From assembly GCF_051487185.1 (NCBI RefSeq), contig NZ_JAHVDK010000022.1, positions 78,852 through 142,851 on the forward strand: a DNA stretch of 64,000 bases, written 5' to 3'. Below, one piece after another: positions 32,027 through 40,706 of this stretch (position 1 is its first letter; every line of letters starts with the position of its first letter). This DNA comes from Inquilinus limosus_F. Its GTDB lineage: Bacteria > Pseudomonadota > Alphaproteobacteria > DSM-16000 > Inquilinaceae. The position numbers were made by a program, and so were the translations under genes. Below the pieces are notes generated by a model. That model worked only from the letters and a program-made list of their open reading frames with translations. It had not been told where the DNA came from and ran no database searches.

Positions 32027-34044
32027 GGCAGGGCGTCGAGCGCGATCGGGTAGACGGCCTCGCCGCCGCCGCGGTCGCCGTCGAGCGCGATCCAGAGATC
32101 GTTGTTGTCGTAGATCTGCTGGTACAGCGCGACCTTCGCCTCAAGATCGTCCAGGAACTGGCGCTGCTGGCCGAAGCTCCAGGACAGCCAGTCGTCCTCG
32201 GTCAGCTCCATGATCCGGCTGCGATAGGGCAGCCCGTCGAGATACTCGCCGATCAGGCCGAGATCGACCAGGCGCCGCGCCTCCTCCCGGGCCACCCCCT
32301 CCGGCCGCCGGGCCATGGTCGCCGCAGCGCTGCGCAGCTGGCGGAAGAAGTCGTTCGGGGCGATGGCGGTGACCTCGCCGGCGTCGATGATCGTCCGCAG
32401 CGTCGCCTGCAGGTCCGACAGCTGGTTCTTGGTGATCAGCACGCGGACGTCGAGCGCCTTGAGCGCCGGGTCGGCGAGGTCGCGGTCGGAGATCCAGGCC
32501 GAGAACAGACGCGGCGGCCGGCCGCCTTCGGTCCGGCCGAGATAGGCCAGCTGCATGGCGCGCCCGACCAGCCCGGCGCGGGCGAAGGGATCGGCCGGCC
32601 CGGCGGCGCCCGGGACAACCGACGGGCCAGAGGTGCCGCCGTCGTCAGCATCGCCCTGGGATTCGGCCACCCGGCCCGCGGCCGCCGCTTCCATCTGCTG
32701 GACCATGATGTCGGCGATGCGGTCGATCACCGTGCCGAAGGACCGCAGGTCGCCACCCTCCACCGGGAAGTAGAGGCTGCCGACATTCGGATAGGCCGTC
32801 ATCGCCGTGTAGGCGTCGGTGGCGGCAGCGTGGTCGTCCTGGCCGGCCGGGGTCTCGAGATGGATGGTCAGCAGCGCCGCACCCTTCGACTCGGCCAGCA
32901 GCCGCATCTGGTCGGGGTCAAGCCGGGTCGAGGAATAGGGATCGTTGGCGCGCCGCGGGCTGGCGTCGGTCACCAGGACGACGAAGCGGCCGGCGACGCC
33001 GGTCCAGTCGATGTCGTCGAGGGCGGCCTTGATCCCGGCGAAGGCGTCTTCCCCGAAGTCGAGATTGTCGTTCTTCGAGGCTTCCGCCGCGGCCAGCCGC
33101 TTCAGGAAGGAGGCGCGGTCGCGCCCGTCCGCCAGGCTGGCGAAGATCTTCGAGATGTAGCCGTCCGGGCTGCCGTCCGGCATCACGTCGCGGAAGCCGA
33201 CCAGCCCGAAGCTCAGCTTGTCGCCGATCTTCGACGCCGCCAGCTTGTCGGTCAGCGCGGCGATGGTGTCGCGGGTGCGGGCGATGTAGGGATCCATCGA
33301 CAGCGAGGTGTCGACGACGAAGACAACGCCGGCGCGGTAGCCCTCCATGACCTTTGCCATGCCGCCCAGATCCGGTGCCGCGCTGGTCGCCGGCTGGTCC
33401 GGCGTCTCCTGCAGCGAGGTCGCGGCGACCTGCAGGGCCAGGCCGGCGAAGCCGGAGGCGAAATAGCCCTCGGTCCAGTTCAGGATCGGCAGCAGATAGA
33501 AGGTCTTGGCCGGGTCGATCCAGCGCGGCGGCTCGATCGAGGCGAGCGGGCTGCTCGCCGGCAGGGTGCCGGACTCCGCCTCCTGGCGCAGGGCCGCGGA
33601 CTTGGCGGCGGCGTCCTGGTCCTCCATCAGCGACAGAAGCGGCTCGGACGCCTTGAAGAACAGCGACCGGTTGCGGTTCACCGGATTGGTGAAGGCGACG
33701 ACCAGGGTCTGCTTCCAGTCGATCGCCTGGGCAGCCGGGATCCAGCCCAGCGTCTTGCCGTCGGCGGCGGTGCCGACCTCGAGCGCCACGCCGTCGTCGC
33801 TTGGCGCCCTGGCATAGACGAACAGCATCGACAGCGGCGGCAGCTCGGCCCCGGTCGGCGTGCCGCCCGGCGCGCTGGCCAGGCGGGCCCCGGGCCGGGT
33901 CAGCACGCGCTGCCACAGCGTCGTCGTGCCCTCCATCAGCAGCGGCTTGCGCGCGGCTGCCGCCGGATCCTGGGAGAAGGCAGGGCTCCAGGTGCAGAGA
34001 ACCGCGAGCAGGGCGGCAACGGCGGGGAGGCGGAATCGTCTCAT
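32023..34044 (-). CDS. Exported VWA-domain protein, probably the detached periplasmic half of PpkA
   Basis: This 673-aa protein has a signal peptide (RFRLPAVAALLAVLCTW, cut near AFSQ). An N-terminal domain (about 25-250) is followed by a von Willebrand A domain (about 280-480) whose MIDAS motif is intact (FVVDTSLSMDPYI, with LVTDASP later). The C-terminal domain ends IALDGDRGGGEAVYPIALDALP, as in the C-terminus of Pseudomonas PpkA, where kinase, membrane helix and VWA form one chain. Here the kinase gene lies directly upstream with a 4-bp overlap, so the two parts are separate proteins. It probably senses envelope state for the kinase. Confidence 0.85.
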   Translation of the reverse strand: MRRFRLPAVAALLAVLCTWSPAFSQDPAAAARKPLLMEGTTTLWQRVLTRPGARLASAPGGTPTGAELPPLSMLFVYARAPSDDGVALEVGTAADGKTLGWIPAAQAIDWKQTLVVAFTNPVNRNRSLFFKASEPLLSLMEDQDAAAKSAALRQEAESGTLPASSPLASIEPPRWIDPAKTFYLLPILNWTEGYFASGFAGLALQVAATSLQETPDQPATSAAPDLGGMAKVMEGYRAGVVFVVDTSLSMDPYIARTRDTIAALTDKLAASKIGDKLSFGLVGFRDVMPDGSPDGYISKIFASLADGRDRASFLKRLAAAEASKNDNLDFGEDAFAGIKAALDDIDWTGVAGRFVVLVTDASPRRANDPYSSTRLDPDQMRLLAESKGAALLTIHLETPAGQDDHAAATDAYTAMTAYPNVGSLYFPVEGGDLRSFGTVIDRIADIMVQQMEAAAAGRVAESQGDADDGGTSGPSVVPGAAGPADPFARAGLVGRAMQLAYLGRTEGGRPPRLFSAWISDRDLADPALKALDVRVLITKNQLSDLQATLRTIIDAGEVTAIAPNDFFRQLRSAAATMARRPEGVAREEARRLVDLGLIGEYLDGLPYRSRIMELTEDDWLSWSFGQQRQFLDDLEAKVALYQQIYDNNDLWIALDGDRGGGEAVYPIALDALP

Positions 34045-35600
34045 GGCGTCGTTCCGGACGGACCGAGGGCGTCGAGCGGCGCGCGGGCCGCCGCGACCCC
34101 CCGCTGCAGGGCGAGCGTATAATACTCGCGGGCCTTGCTCGGATTGGGTGCGGTGAAGGGATGCGGGCCCTGGTTCCAGGTCGCGGGATCGTAGAAGCGG
34201 GCGATGGCGAAGGCGGCCTCGCCGCTGCCGCCGCGCGACGCCTGCAGCCACAGCGCCAGCGCCGTATCGGCGTCGCTCCGTTCGGTCAGGAAGCGCTGGC
34301 CGACCTTGAAGATCTCGTCGGGAGAGAGCTTCACGATCTGCTGCAGCGCGGCCGGGGTGGGCTGCGGAAGCGGGCCGGTAAGGGGCGTGTCCGCGGCATC
34401 AATCGGCTGCGGTGGCGGCGGAGGCGGCGGAGCGGTCGGTCCCTCGATCTTCGCCGGCGGCGGTGGAGGAGACGGCGGCTGGGTCGGCTCCTCGGCCTTG
34501 GCCGGCGGCGGGGACGGCGACGGCGGCTGGGGCTGCGGAGGCGGGGGCGACGGCGTGAACAGCCCCTGGGTCAGGCCGGCCTCGCTGGCCAGCCACCAGC
34601 CGCCGCCGGCCACGGCGAGCAGCGCCAAGGGGGCTGCGGTCAGCCACAGCCACGGCCGCGATGTCCGCCGGACCGGGACCGGGGGCGGGGCCGGCGGCGG
34701 CGCCACAGCGATCAGCTCGCGCATGGATTGCGGCCGGTCGAGCGGATCCGGGGCGAGCATCCGGGCGATCTGGCCGACCAGGCTGGGCGGCACGCCATCG
34801 AGCGCCGGCACCGTCTTCCGGGCCTCGATCGTCGCCATCATCGTCTGGCCCATGTCCAGCGCGCGGCCGCGGGCGGCGGCGGCGAGGACGAGGCCGAGGC
34901 TGTAGATGTCGGACCGGGCGTCGATCTGGCCGCCGAACAGGCCGACCTGCTCCGGCGACGCCCAGGACATCTTGCCGGCGAAGCTGTCGCCGACCACGGT
35001 GCGCATGCCCGTATCCGCCAGCTTGGCGATGCCGAAATCGATCACCTTCGCGGCCTCGAGCCGGCCGTGCTCCAGGATCACGTTGTCCGGCGACACGTCG
35101 CGGTGGAAGATGCCGCGCTCATGCGCCTCGGCCAGCCCGGCGGCGATGCGGTTGCGCAGCCGCCCGATCTCCTCGGGCGTCAGCGGCCCGCCGGCCAGGC
35201 GGTCGCGCAGCGACGGCCCCTCGACATACTCCATCACCAGATGCAGCCGGCCGGTGGCGTCCCGGAACAGCCCGTCATAGCCGACGATGGCCGGGTGCCG
35301 GATCTTGCGCAGGGCCTCGGCCTCGCGCAGGAACAGCGTGACGATGGACTCGTCGCCGACCAGCTCCGGCAGGATCACCTTGATCGCGTGCTGGGTCTGC
35401 TGGTCGATGTGCTCGGCCTGGTAGATCTCGCCCATGCCGCCGCGGTTGATCAGCCGCACGACGCGATAGGTGTGGAGGAGAACGGTGCCCGGCTGCAGCC
35501 CGGCGGACGCCGCGCCGTTCCCGTTCCCATGGCCGCGGTCGGTGGCGGTGATGCGCGTCGGGTCCGGCGGCGCGCCCTCGGATCTCCAGTCCGTGGTCAC
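34041..35600 (-). CDS. ppkA: T6SS serine/threonine kinase PpkA (without VWA domain), C-terminal Sel1-like region
   Basis: This 519-aa kinase starts the threonine phosphorylation pathway that turns on T6SS by phosphorylating the FHA protein. The kinase domain (about 45-310) has the glycine loop INRGGMGEIY, Lys74 (HAIKV), the catalytic Asp168 in HRDVSPDN, and DFG at 188-190. The usual Lys of HRDxKPxN is Ser here, a variant found in several T6SS kinases. A single membrane helix (about 318-342) is followed by a long Pro-rich stretch and a periplasmic C-terminal region with Sel1-like residues (AAFAIARFYDPATWNQGP, then ALQRGVAAA). It overlaps pppA and the VWA gene by 4 bp each. Confidence 0.93.
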   Translation of the reverse strand: MTTDWRSEGAPPDPTRITATDRGHGNGNGAASAGLQPGTVLLHTYRVVRLINRGGMGEIYQAEHIDQQTQHAIKVILPELVGDESIVTLFLREAEALRKIRHPAIVGYDGLFRDATGRLHLVMEYVEGPSLRDRLAGGPLTPEEIGRLRNRIAAGLAEAHERGIFHRDVSPDNVILEHGRLEAAKVIDFGIAKLADTGMRTVVGDSFAGKMSWASPEQVGLFGGQIDARSDIYSLGLVLAAAARGRALDMGQTMMATIEARKTVPALDGVPPSLVGQIARMLAPDPLDRPQSMRELIAVAPPPAPPPVPVRRTSRPWLWLTAAPLALLAVAGGGWWLASEAGLTQGLFTPSPPPPQPQPPSPSPPPAKAEEPTQPPSPPPPPAKIEGPTAPPPPPPPQPIDAADTPLTGPLPQPTPAALQQIVKLSPDEIFKVGQRFLTERSDADTALALWLQASRGGSGEAAFAIARFYDPATWNQGPHPFTAPNPSKAREYYTLALQRGVAAARAPLDALGPSGTTP

Positions 35601-36367
35601 GGTTGCACCATGGTCAGTCGTCCAGGCGGGATGGTCCGCTCCCCATCGTCCCGGCAGGCGAGGGCGATGACAGTCACGTTATCCGGGGCGCCGCGGCCGA
35701 GGGCCAGGTCGATCAGCCCGTTCGCCGCCTGCTCGGGCGGCATGGCGTCAAGCATGTTCGCGATCTCGCCGTCGGACACCACCCGGGTCAGCCCGTCGGT
35801 GCACAGGAGGAAGACGTCGCCGTCGAGGACGACGCTCCGCTCCATGTCGAACTCCAGCGTCTCCGAGGCGCCGACTGCGCGCGTGATCACATTGGCCTGC
35901 GGATGCCGCTGCGCGTCCTCCGGCGACAGCACGCCGCTGTCGATCAGCTCCTGCACATAGGAATGGTCGCGCGTGATCTGCCACAGCTGGCGGTCGCGCA
36001 GGAGATAGAGGCGGCTGTCCCCGGCCCAGAGGCAGACGAAGCGGTTCGCCAGGATCATCAGCACCACCGCGGTCGAGCCGATGATCACGCCGCCGCGCCG
36101 CGTCGCCTCGGCCCGCAGGGTGGCGTGGACCGCCGATAGCCGGCCGCGCACCTCGCTGATGAAGGCGATGCCCGATTCCGGCGGCTGGATGTCGGCCAGG
36201 GCGTCGACGATCATGCGGCTCGCCTCGTCGCCGTGGCGGTGGCCGCCCATGCCGTCGGCGACGACCCACAGCCCGATCTCCGGCCGGGCGAGGAACGCGT
36301 CCTCGTTGTGGCGGCGGACGGCGCCGGTGCTGGTCCGGCCGGCGCAATGGAAGTGGAAGCGGTTCAC
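35597..36367 (-). CDS. pppA: T6SS PP2C-type phosphatase PppA
   Basis: This 256-aa cytoplasmic Ser/Thr phosphatase reverses PpkA phosphorylation and resets the system. The metal-binding motifs of PP2C are complete: NEDAF near the N-terminus, VVADGMGGHRHGDEAS, LLCTDGLTRVVSD, and GAPDNVTVIAL. The GTG at 36367 overlaps the tagF stop (GTGA), giving a start directly before the family fold. A longer upstream frame is the shadow of tagF. In other alphaproteobacteria TagF and PppA are fused. Here they are separate but coupled. Confidence 0.94.
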   Translation of the reverse strand: MNRFHFHCAGRTSTGAVRRHNEDAFLARPEIGLWVVADGMGGHRHGDEASRMIVDALADIQPPESGIAFISEVRGRLSAVHATLRAEATRRGGVIIGSTAVVLMILANRFVCLWAGDSRLYLLRDRQLWQITRDHSYVQELIDSGVLSPEDAQRHPQANVITRAVGASETLEFDMERSVVLDGDVFLLCTDGLTRVVSDGEIANMLDAMPPEQAANGLIDLALGRGAPDNVTVIALACRDDGERTIPPGRLTMVQP

Positions 36368-37056
36368 GGCGCCTCCGCCTGGGCGGCCGGCGCCATGAAG
36401 GCGTGCGGCCAGACGGCCGGCGGCGGCAGGCCGCTCCCGGTCAGGCACCATCCGTCGGCCGCGGGATTGGTCCAGAACCGCGCCAGGGGCGGCGCGGCCG
36501 GATCCGCCGTCAGGCGCAGCACGGCCGCGCCGAGACCGCCGGCGCCGGACACCGGCTGGGCGCGCCAGCTGGCCCCGATCTCCGCGATGGGCGGCGGGTT
36601 CATGGCCGGAAAGGGGGCGATCCGCTCGATCGACGCCTCCCAATCCTCGGCCGCGACGGATTCTTCGAGGGCGGCCAGGGCGGCGTCCTCGAGCGCGTCG
36701 AACCAGGGGCCCGTCGTGAGCGGGGCGTCCGGCGGCGGGTCGGCGTCGAGCGGCACCGCCAAAGTCAGCGGGAAGTAGCGTCCGACCCGGTCGACGCTCG
36801 GCATCAGCACGCCGGCCGCCGCCGGCCCGGCGCTGCCCGCCGGCAGCAGGAAGCGCCAGACCGGCGCGGTCAGGAAGCTGTCCAGCCAGGCGTCGCCCAG
36901 TGTCTCGCGCGTTGCCGCCATCCCCGCCTGCAGCCAGGAATCCCAGGGTTCGACGAAGCTGCGCGGCAGCCGGCGGGTGACGAAATCGCCGAGCCACGGC
37001 AGCTTGCCGAAGATGCCAGCGCCCCCGCTCCCTTCCGTCAGAACGCCTGCGGGCAT
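36364..37056 (-). CDS. tagF: T6SS protein TagF
   Basis: This 230-aa cytoplasmic protein of the TagF/ImpM family restrains T6SS assembly, in other species by binding the FHA protein. The N-terminus GIFGKLPWLGDFVTRRLP is diagnostic, and VDRVGRYFPLTLAVPL is the second conserved block. The Ala/Pro-rich end is typical. The ATG at 37056 overlaps the tssM 3' end by 19 bp. It is co-transcribed with tssM before and pppA after, as in the Pseudomonas H1 cluster. Confidence 0.92.
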   Translation of the reverse strand: MPAGVLTEGSGGAGIFGKLPWLGDFVTRRLPRSFVEPWDSWLQAGMAATRETLGDAWLDSFLTAPVWRFLLPAGSAGPAAAGVLMPSVDRVGRYFPLTLAVPLDADPPPDAPLTTGPWFDALEDAALAALEESVAAEDWEASIERIAPFPAMNPPPIAEIGASWRAQPVSGAGGLGAAVLRLTADPAAPPLARFWTNPAADGWCLTGSGLPPPAVWPHAFMAPAAQAEAP

Positions 37057-40000
37057 TGGAAGTCTCTCAGCTGCGGCAGGGTGAAGGGCGACAGGACGCT
37101 GCCGGTCCGGACCTCGAAGGTGGCACTGCTGCCGCCGTCGCTGACCGTGAACTGGAACCGGTCACTGGCCGAGGTGCGGCTGACCCGCGACCGGTCGACC
37201 AGCCGGAACAGGGCCCAGGGCCCGTCCAGCGTGATGCCCCCGCTCGGCGCGCCGTTGATCCCGGTGAAGGAGACGCGGACCTGGCCGGCCCCGGTTCCGG
37301 GCCAGCGCATCGCCATCGGCCGCACCGGGCCGTGGCTGTAGGTGACGGCCTGGCCGTTGATGTCCAGGGTCACGCTCGCAGCTTCGGGCGACAGGTCGAC
37401 GGGCGAGATCTCCAGCCCGACGCTCGGCTGGGCGCCGCCCTGCGGGAAGAAGGCGTCACGGATCCGCGCCGCCTTCTCGAACTGGGCCAGGACGCCCTCC
37501 TTGATGCCGAGATCGACATTGTTCAGCTTCACCCAGCGCCACGGGTTGCGCGACGTGTCGACATACTGGCTGAGATTCTTGCTGAAGAAGCCGTCGATCA
37601 GCCCGCCGGGGGCGAAAAGGCGGCCGAAATCATCGAGCTTCACGTCCTGGGCCGAGCCGCGGGCGAAGGGATAGCGGCCGGCCACGGCGGCCTGGCACAG
37701 CGGCCGGCCGGTGGTGTTCCAGTCGGCGTTCAGCCCCTGCCGGGCCCCGCCGATGGTGACGGTGGAGGTGGCTTTCGAAATCTGGTCCGCCCAGCCGCGC
37801 ATCGCCTCCGGCGCCCGCCCGGCGGATGCGGTCAGCTGCTGCGCCAACGCCGCGAGCTCGGCATTGGCGGCGGCGCCGCCGGCGCCCGGCGACATCACGC
37901 TGCGGTTCATCTGGCGGTAGACGTCGGCCAGGGTCCGGATCATGTCGTCGAGCGGGGAGGGGCCGCCGCTCGGCCCCTGGACGAAGGCGTGCAGGTCGCG
38001 AAACCGTTCGTCCACATAGGCCCCCGGCGGCGGGGCGTCGCTCGCATTGCCGCCGGCACCGCCGAGCTGGGTGCGGAGATAGTCCTGGGCCAGCATCGTC
38101 GCCAGCCGCCCCCCGGTCCCCAGCCTGGTCTGCGCCGACGCCTCGACCTGGGCGCCGGCGGTGTTCGCCGCCTGCTTCTGCGCCTCGGTCGCCTCCTGGC
38201 CGCCCGGCGCCGCCTCCCCGGCGGGCGGGGCGGTGAGTGTCGTCTCCTTGGCCGCCCCGCGCAGCAGCGCCGCGAGCGGCGAGCTGGGGCCGGACAGGAT
38301 GTTCAGCGTCTCGACCGCATGCGCCGGGCTCTCGAAATCGACGATCCGGATATCGGCCAGCAGCGCGTTCCAGGCCGAGATGTAGTCGTTGTAGTAGAGC
38401 TGCAGCGCGTCGCTGGCGACCCTCGCCGTCGCCGCATCGTCGGCCGCCTCGGCCGGCGCCTGCGGGTCGACCACCCAGCGCTCCGACGCCACCAGGCGCG
38501 CCGCCTCCTCGATGCCCGGCAGGACGGTCTCGTGGAAGCCGCGATAGGTGAACAGGCCCGGCACGCCCTCGCCCAGGCCGCGGCCGGACGGCCGGGTCAG
38601 GACCCGCGCCGCCTCGGGGCCGGCATTGTCGGTCACCGTCCAGGGCGGCAGGGACTGCACCGCCGGACCTGCGGTCAGCAGCATATAGGCGCGCTGGGCG
38701 GGAGGGGTCGCCGCGATCACCGTCCGCACCCGCTCGACCAGCTTGCCGTCGATGTCGATGCCGGCCAGTGGCCGCTCCAGCATGGCGCCAGCATGGGCGA
38801 CGACGGAGTCGCGCAGGGCGGTGTTCTGCGCGCCCGGATAGCGCTGCGCCAGATCGACCCGGAGCCAGTCCAGGATCGTGTCACGGTCGAGGCCGGGGGC
38901 CCTGCCGCCGAGCATCAGATAGGTCTTCAGCGCGACATAGGCGAGGTCGGAAGGCTGGTCGACACGGCGCAGGATCTCCTCCAGGCGCAGCACCAGGCGC
39001 GGCAACAGCAGGCTGCTCAGGGCATGCCGGTAGCCCTGCATCGTGCCTTGGGACAGCGTGTCGCCCTGGTACAGGCCGAACTGCATCGCCAGCGGGACGT
39101 CCTCCCCCTGATGCGCATAGCCGGTCGGGACCGCCCGCAGCGAGTCCAGCGCCGGCAGGATCGGGCGCAGGTCGGAGTCGCGCACCGGCCCCCTGGCGTC
39201 GCCGAGCTTGCCGGCATAGTCCTGCAGCCCGTCGGTGACCGAGGTGATGAGCGCGCGGTTGCCGAGATAGCTGACGCTCCAGGCCGTGACGCCGGCCACG
39301 ACCGCGATCAGCGCGGCGGCCACGGCGCCCCAGCGGATCCAGCGCAGCCGCCGCTCCAGCCGCGGATTGGTCGAGACGACATGGGCCTCGGCGAAGATCA
39401 CGCGGCGCAGCAGATCGGTCAGGAAATAGCTGCGGCCGCGGCCCTGCGCCGGCGCCATCTGCTGCCGGTCCAGGCCGAAGGACTGCGCCATCGCGCCCAT
39501 CAGCCGGTCGAACGGCGTCCCCTCCTGGGTACCGCTGGTGAGATAGGCGCCGCGCAGCAGCGGCCTGGTGTCGTAGCGGTTCGGCCGGAACGCCTCGGTC
39601 AGGAATTCCTGCAGCGGCTCGCGCAGCGAAGCGACCTGGGCCGGGAAGCCGTAGATCAGGCTGCGGTTGCGGATGTCGGGCTCCTGGTGCAGCCGCCGGA
39701 TCACGCGGTCGTTCAGCCGGTCGACCAGGGCATCGAACTCGCGCAGGAAATTCTGCACGACGCCCTGCTCGCCCTTGCCGTCGTCGAAGGCGAAGGTGGC
39801 GCCCCAGACCTGCTCGCGCTCCTCCCGGCCCAGATCGTCGAAGAACTCGGCGAAGCCGGCCAGGAGGTCGGCCTTGGTGAACAGCACATAGACCGGGAAG
39901 CGGACCCCGAGCTCGTCGGTCAGCTCCTGCAGCCGCTGGCGCACGGCGCGGGCATGCGCCGACCGCTCGCTCTCCGGCATCAGCGCGATGTCGGAGATGC

Positions 40001-40682
40001 TGACGCAGATCAGCGCGCCGTTGATCGGCTGCCGGGGCCGGTTGCGCTTCAGGAGGGCGAGGAACCCCTTCCACGCCGCGGCGTCCTGCGACGCGTGGCT
40101 GTCCTGGGTGGTGTAGCGGCCGGCGGTGTCGATCAGCACCGCCTCGTTGGTGAACCACCAGTCGCAGTTGCGGGTGCCGCCGATGCCGCGGAGGGCGTCG
40201 CGGCTCTGCCCGGTGCGGTCCGCGAGCGGGAAGTCGAGGCCGGAATTCACCAGCGCCGTGGTCTTGCCGGCCCCCGGCGGACCGATCAGGATGTACCAGG
40301 GCAGCTCGTACAGCCACCGCCGGCTGCCCTTGCGCCCGAGGCGGGTGCTGCGCAGGACCGTCATCGCCTCGGCCAGCCGGCCGCGGATGGTCTCGATCTC
40401 CTCTTCGGCCGCGCCGCCGGGGTCGGCAGCCTGCGCCGCCGCCATGTCGTCGACCAGCTTGGTATTGGCGCTGCGGCTGCGCACGATCGACCAGGCGATG
40501 GCGAAGGCCCAGATCACCAGCATCGCGGCGATCACCACGACCCGGATCAGCGCCTCCTCCAGCGGGCGGACATCGGCCACGGCGATCAGCGGCCCGACGA
40601 ACCAGACGATAGTCGCGAGCAGCAGCACGCCGATCAGCGTGACGAACCAGCGGGCGGTCAGGACGGAGAGGATCTTTCGCAT
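37038..40682 (-). CDS. tssM: T6SS membrane core protein TssM (IcmF)
   Basis: This 1214-aa inner-membrane protein spans the envelope with TssL and TssJ. It has two N-terminal helices (about 11-35 and 45-67) and a cytoplasmic NTPase domain with a complete Walker A (GPPGAGKTT, 134-142) and DTAGRYTTQ. A third helix lies near 433-453 (WGAVAAALIAVVAGVTAWSV). The large periplasmic region carries the IcmF-related domain and a C-terminal beta domain that binds TssJ (GPWALFRLVDRSRV near the end). Length is normal. The gene starts 24 bp after tssL. Confidence 0.96.
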   Translation of the reverse strand: MRKILSVLTARWFVTLIGVLLLATIVWFVGPLIAVADVRPLEEALIRVVVIAAMLVIWAFAIAWSIVRSRSANTKLVDDMAAAQAADPGGAAEEEIETIRGRLAEAMTVLRSTRLGRKGSRRWLYELPWYILIGPPGAGKTTALVNSGLDFPLADRTGQSRDALRGIGGTRNCDWWFTNEAVLIDTAGRYTTQDSHASQDAAAWKGFLALLKRNRPRQPINGALICVSISDIALMPESERSAHARAVRQRLQELTDELGVRFPVYVLFTKADLLAGFAEFFDDLGREEREQVWGATFAFDDGKGEQGVVQNFLREFDALVDRLNDRVIRRLHQEPDIRNRSLIYGFPAQVASLREPLQEFLTEAFRPNRYDTRPLLRGAYLTSGTQEGTPFDRLMGAMAQSFGLDRQQMAPAQGRGRSYFLTDLLRRVIFAEAHVVSTNPRLERRLRWIRWGAVAAALIAVVAGVTAWSVSYLGNRALITSVTDGLQDYAGKLGDARGPVRDSDLRPILPALDSLRAVPTGYAHQGEDVPLAMQFGLYQGDTLSQGTMQGYRHALSSLLLPRLVLRLEEILRRVDQPSDLAYVALKTYLMLGGRAPGLDRDTILDWLRVDLAQRYPGAQNTALRDSVVAHAGAMLERPLAGIDIDGKLVERVRTVIAATPPAQRAYMLLTAGPAVQSLPPWTVTDNAGPEAARVLTRPSGRGLGEGVPGLFTYRGFHETVLPGIEEAARLVASERWVVDPQAPAEAADDAATARVASDALQLYYNDYISAWNALLADIRIVDFESPAHAVETLNILSGPSSPLAALLRGAAKETTLTAPPAGEAAPGGQEATEAQKQAANTAGAQVEASAQTRLGTGGRLATMLAQDYLRTQLGGAGGNASDAPPPGAYVDERFRDLHAFVQGPSGGPSPLDDMIRTLADVYRQMNRSVMSPGAGGAAANAELAALAQQLTASAGRAPEAMRGWADQISKATSTVTIGGARQGLNADWNTTGRPLCQAAVAGRYPFARGSAQDVKLDDFGRLFAPGGLIDGFFSKNLSQYVDTSRNPWRWVKLNNVDLGIKEGVLAQFEKAARIRDAFFPQGGAQPSVGLEISPVDLSPEAASVTLDINGQAVTYSHGPVRPMAMRWPGTGAGQVRVSFTGINGAPSGGITLDGPWALFRLVDRSRVSRTSASDRFQFTVSDGGSSATFEVRTGSVLSPFTLPQLRDFQCPQAF

Positions 40683-40706
40683 CGGCTCTTATCGTTCCGC
40701 GCCGGT

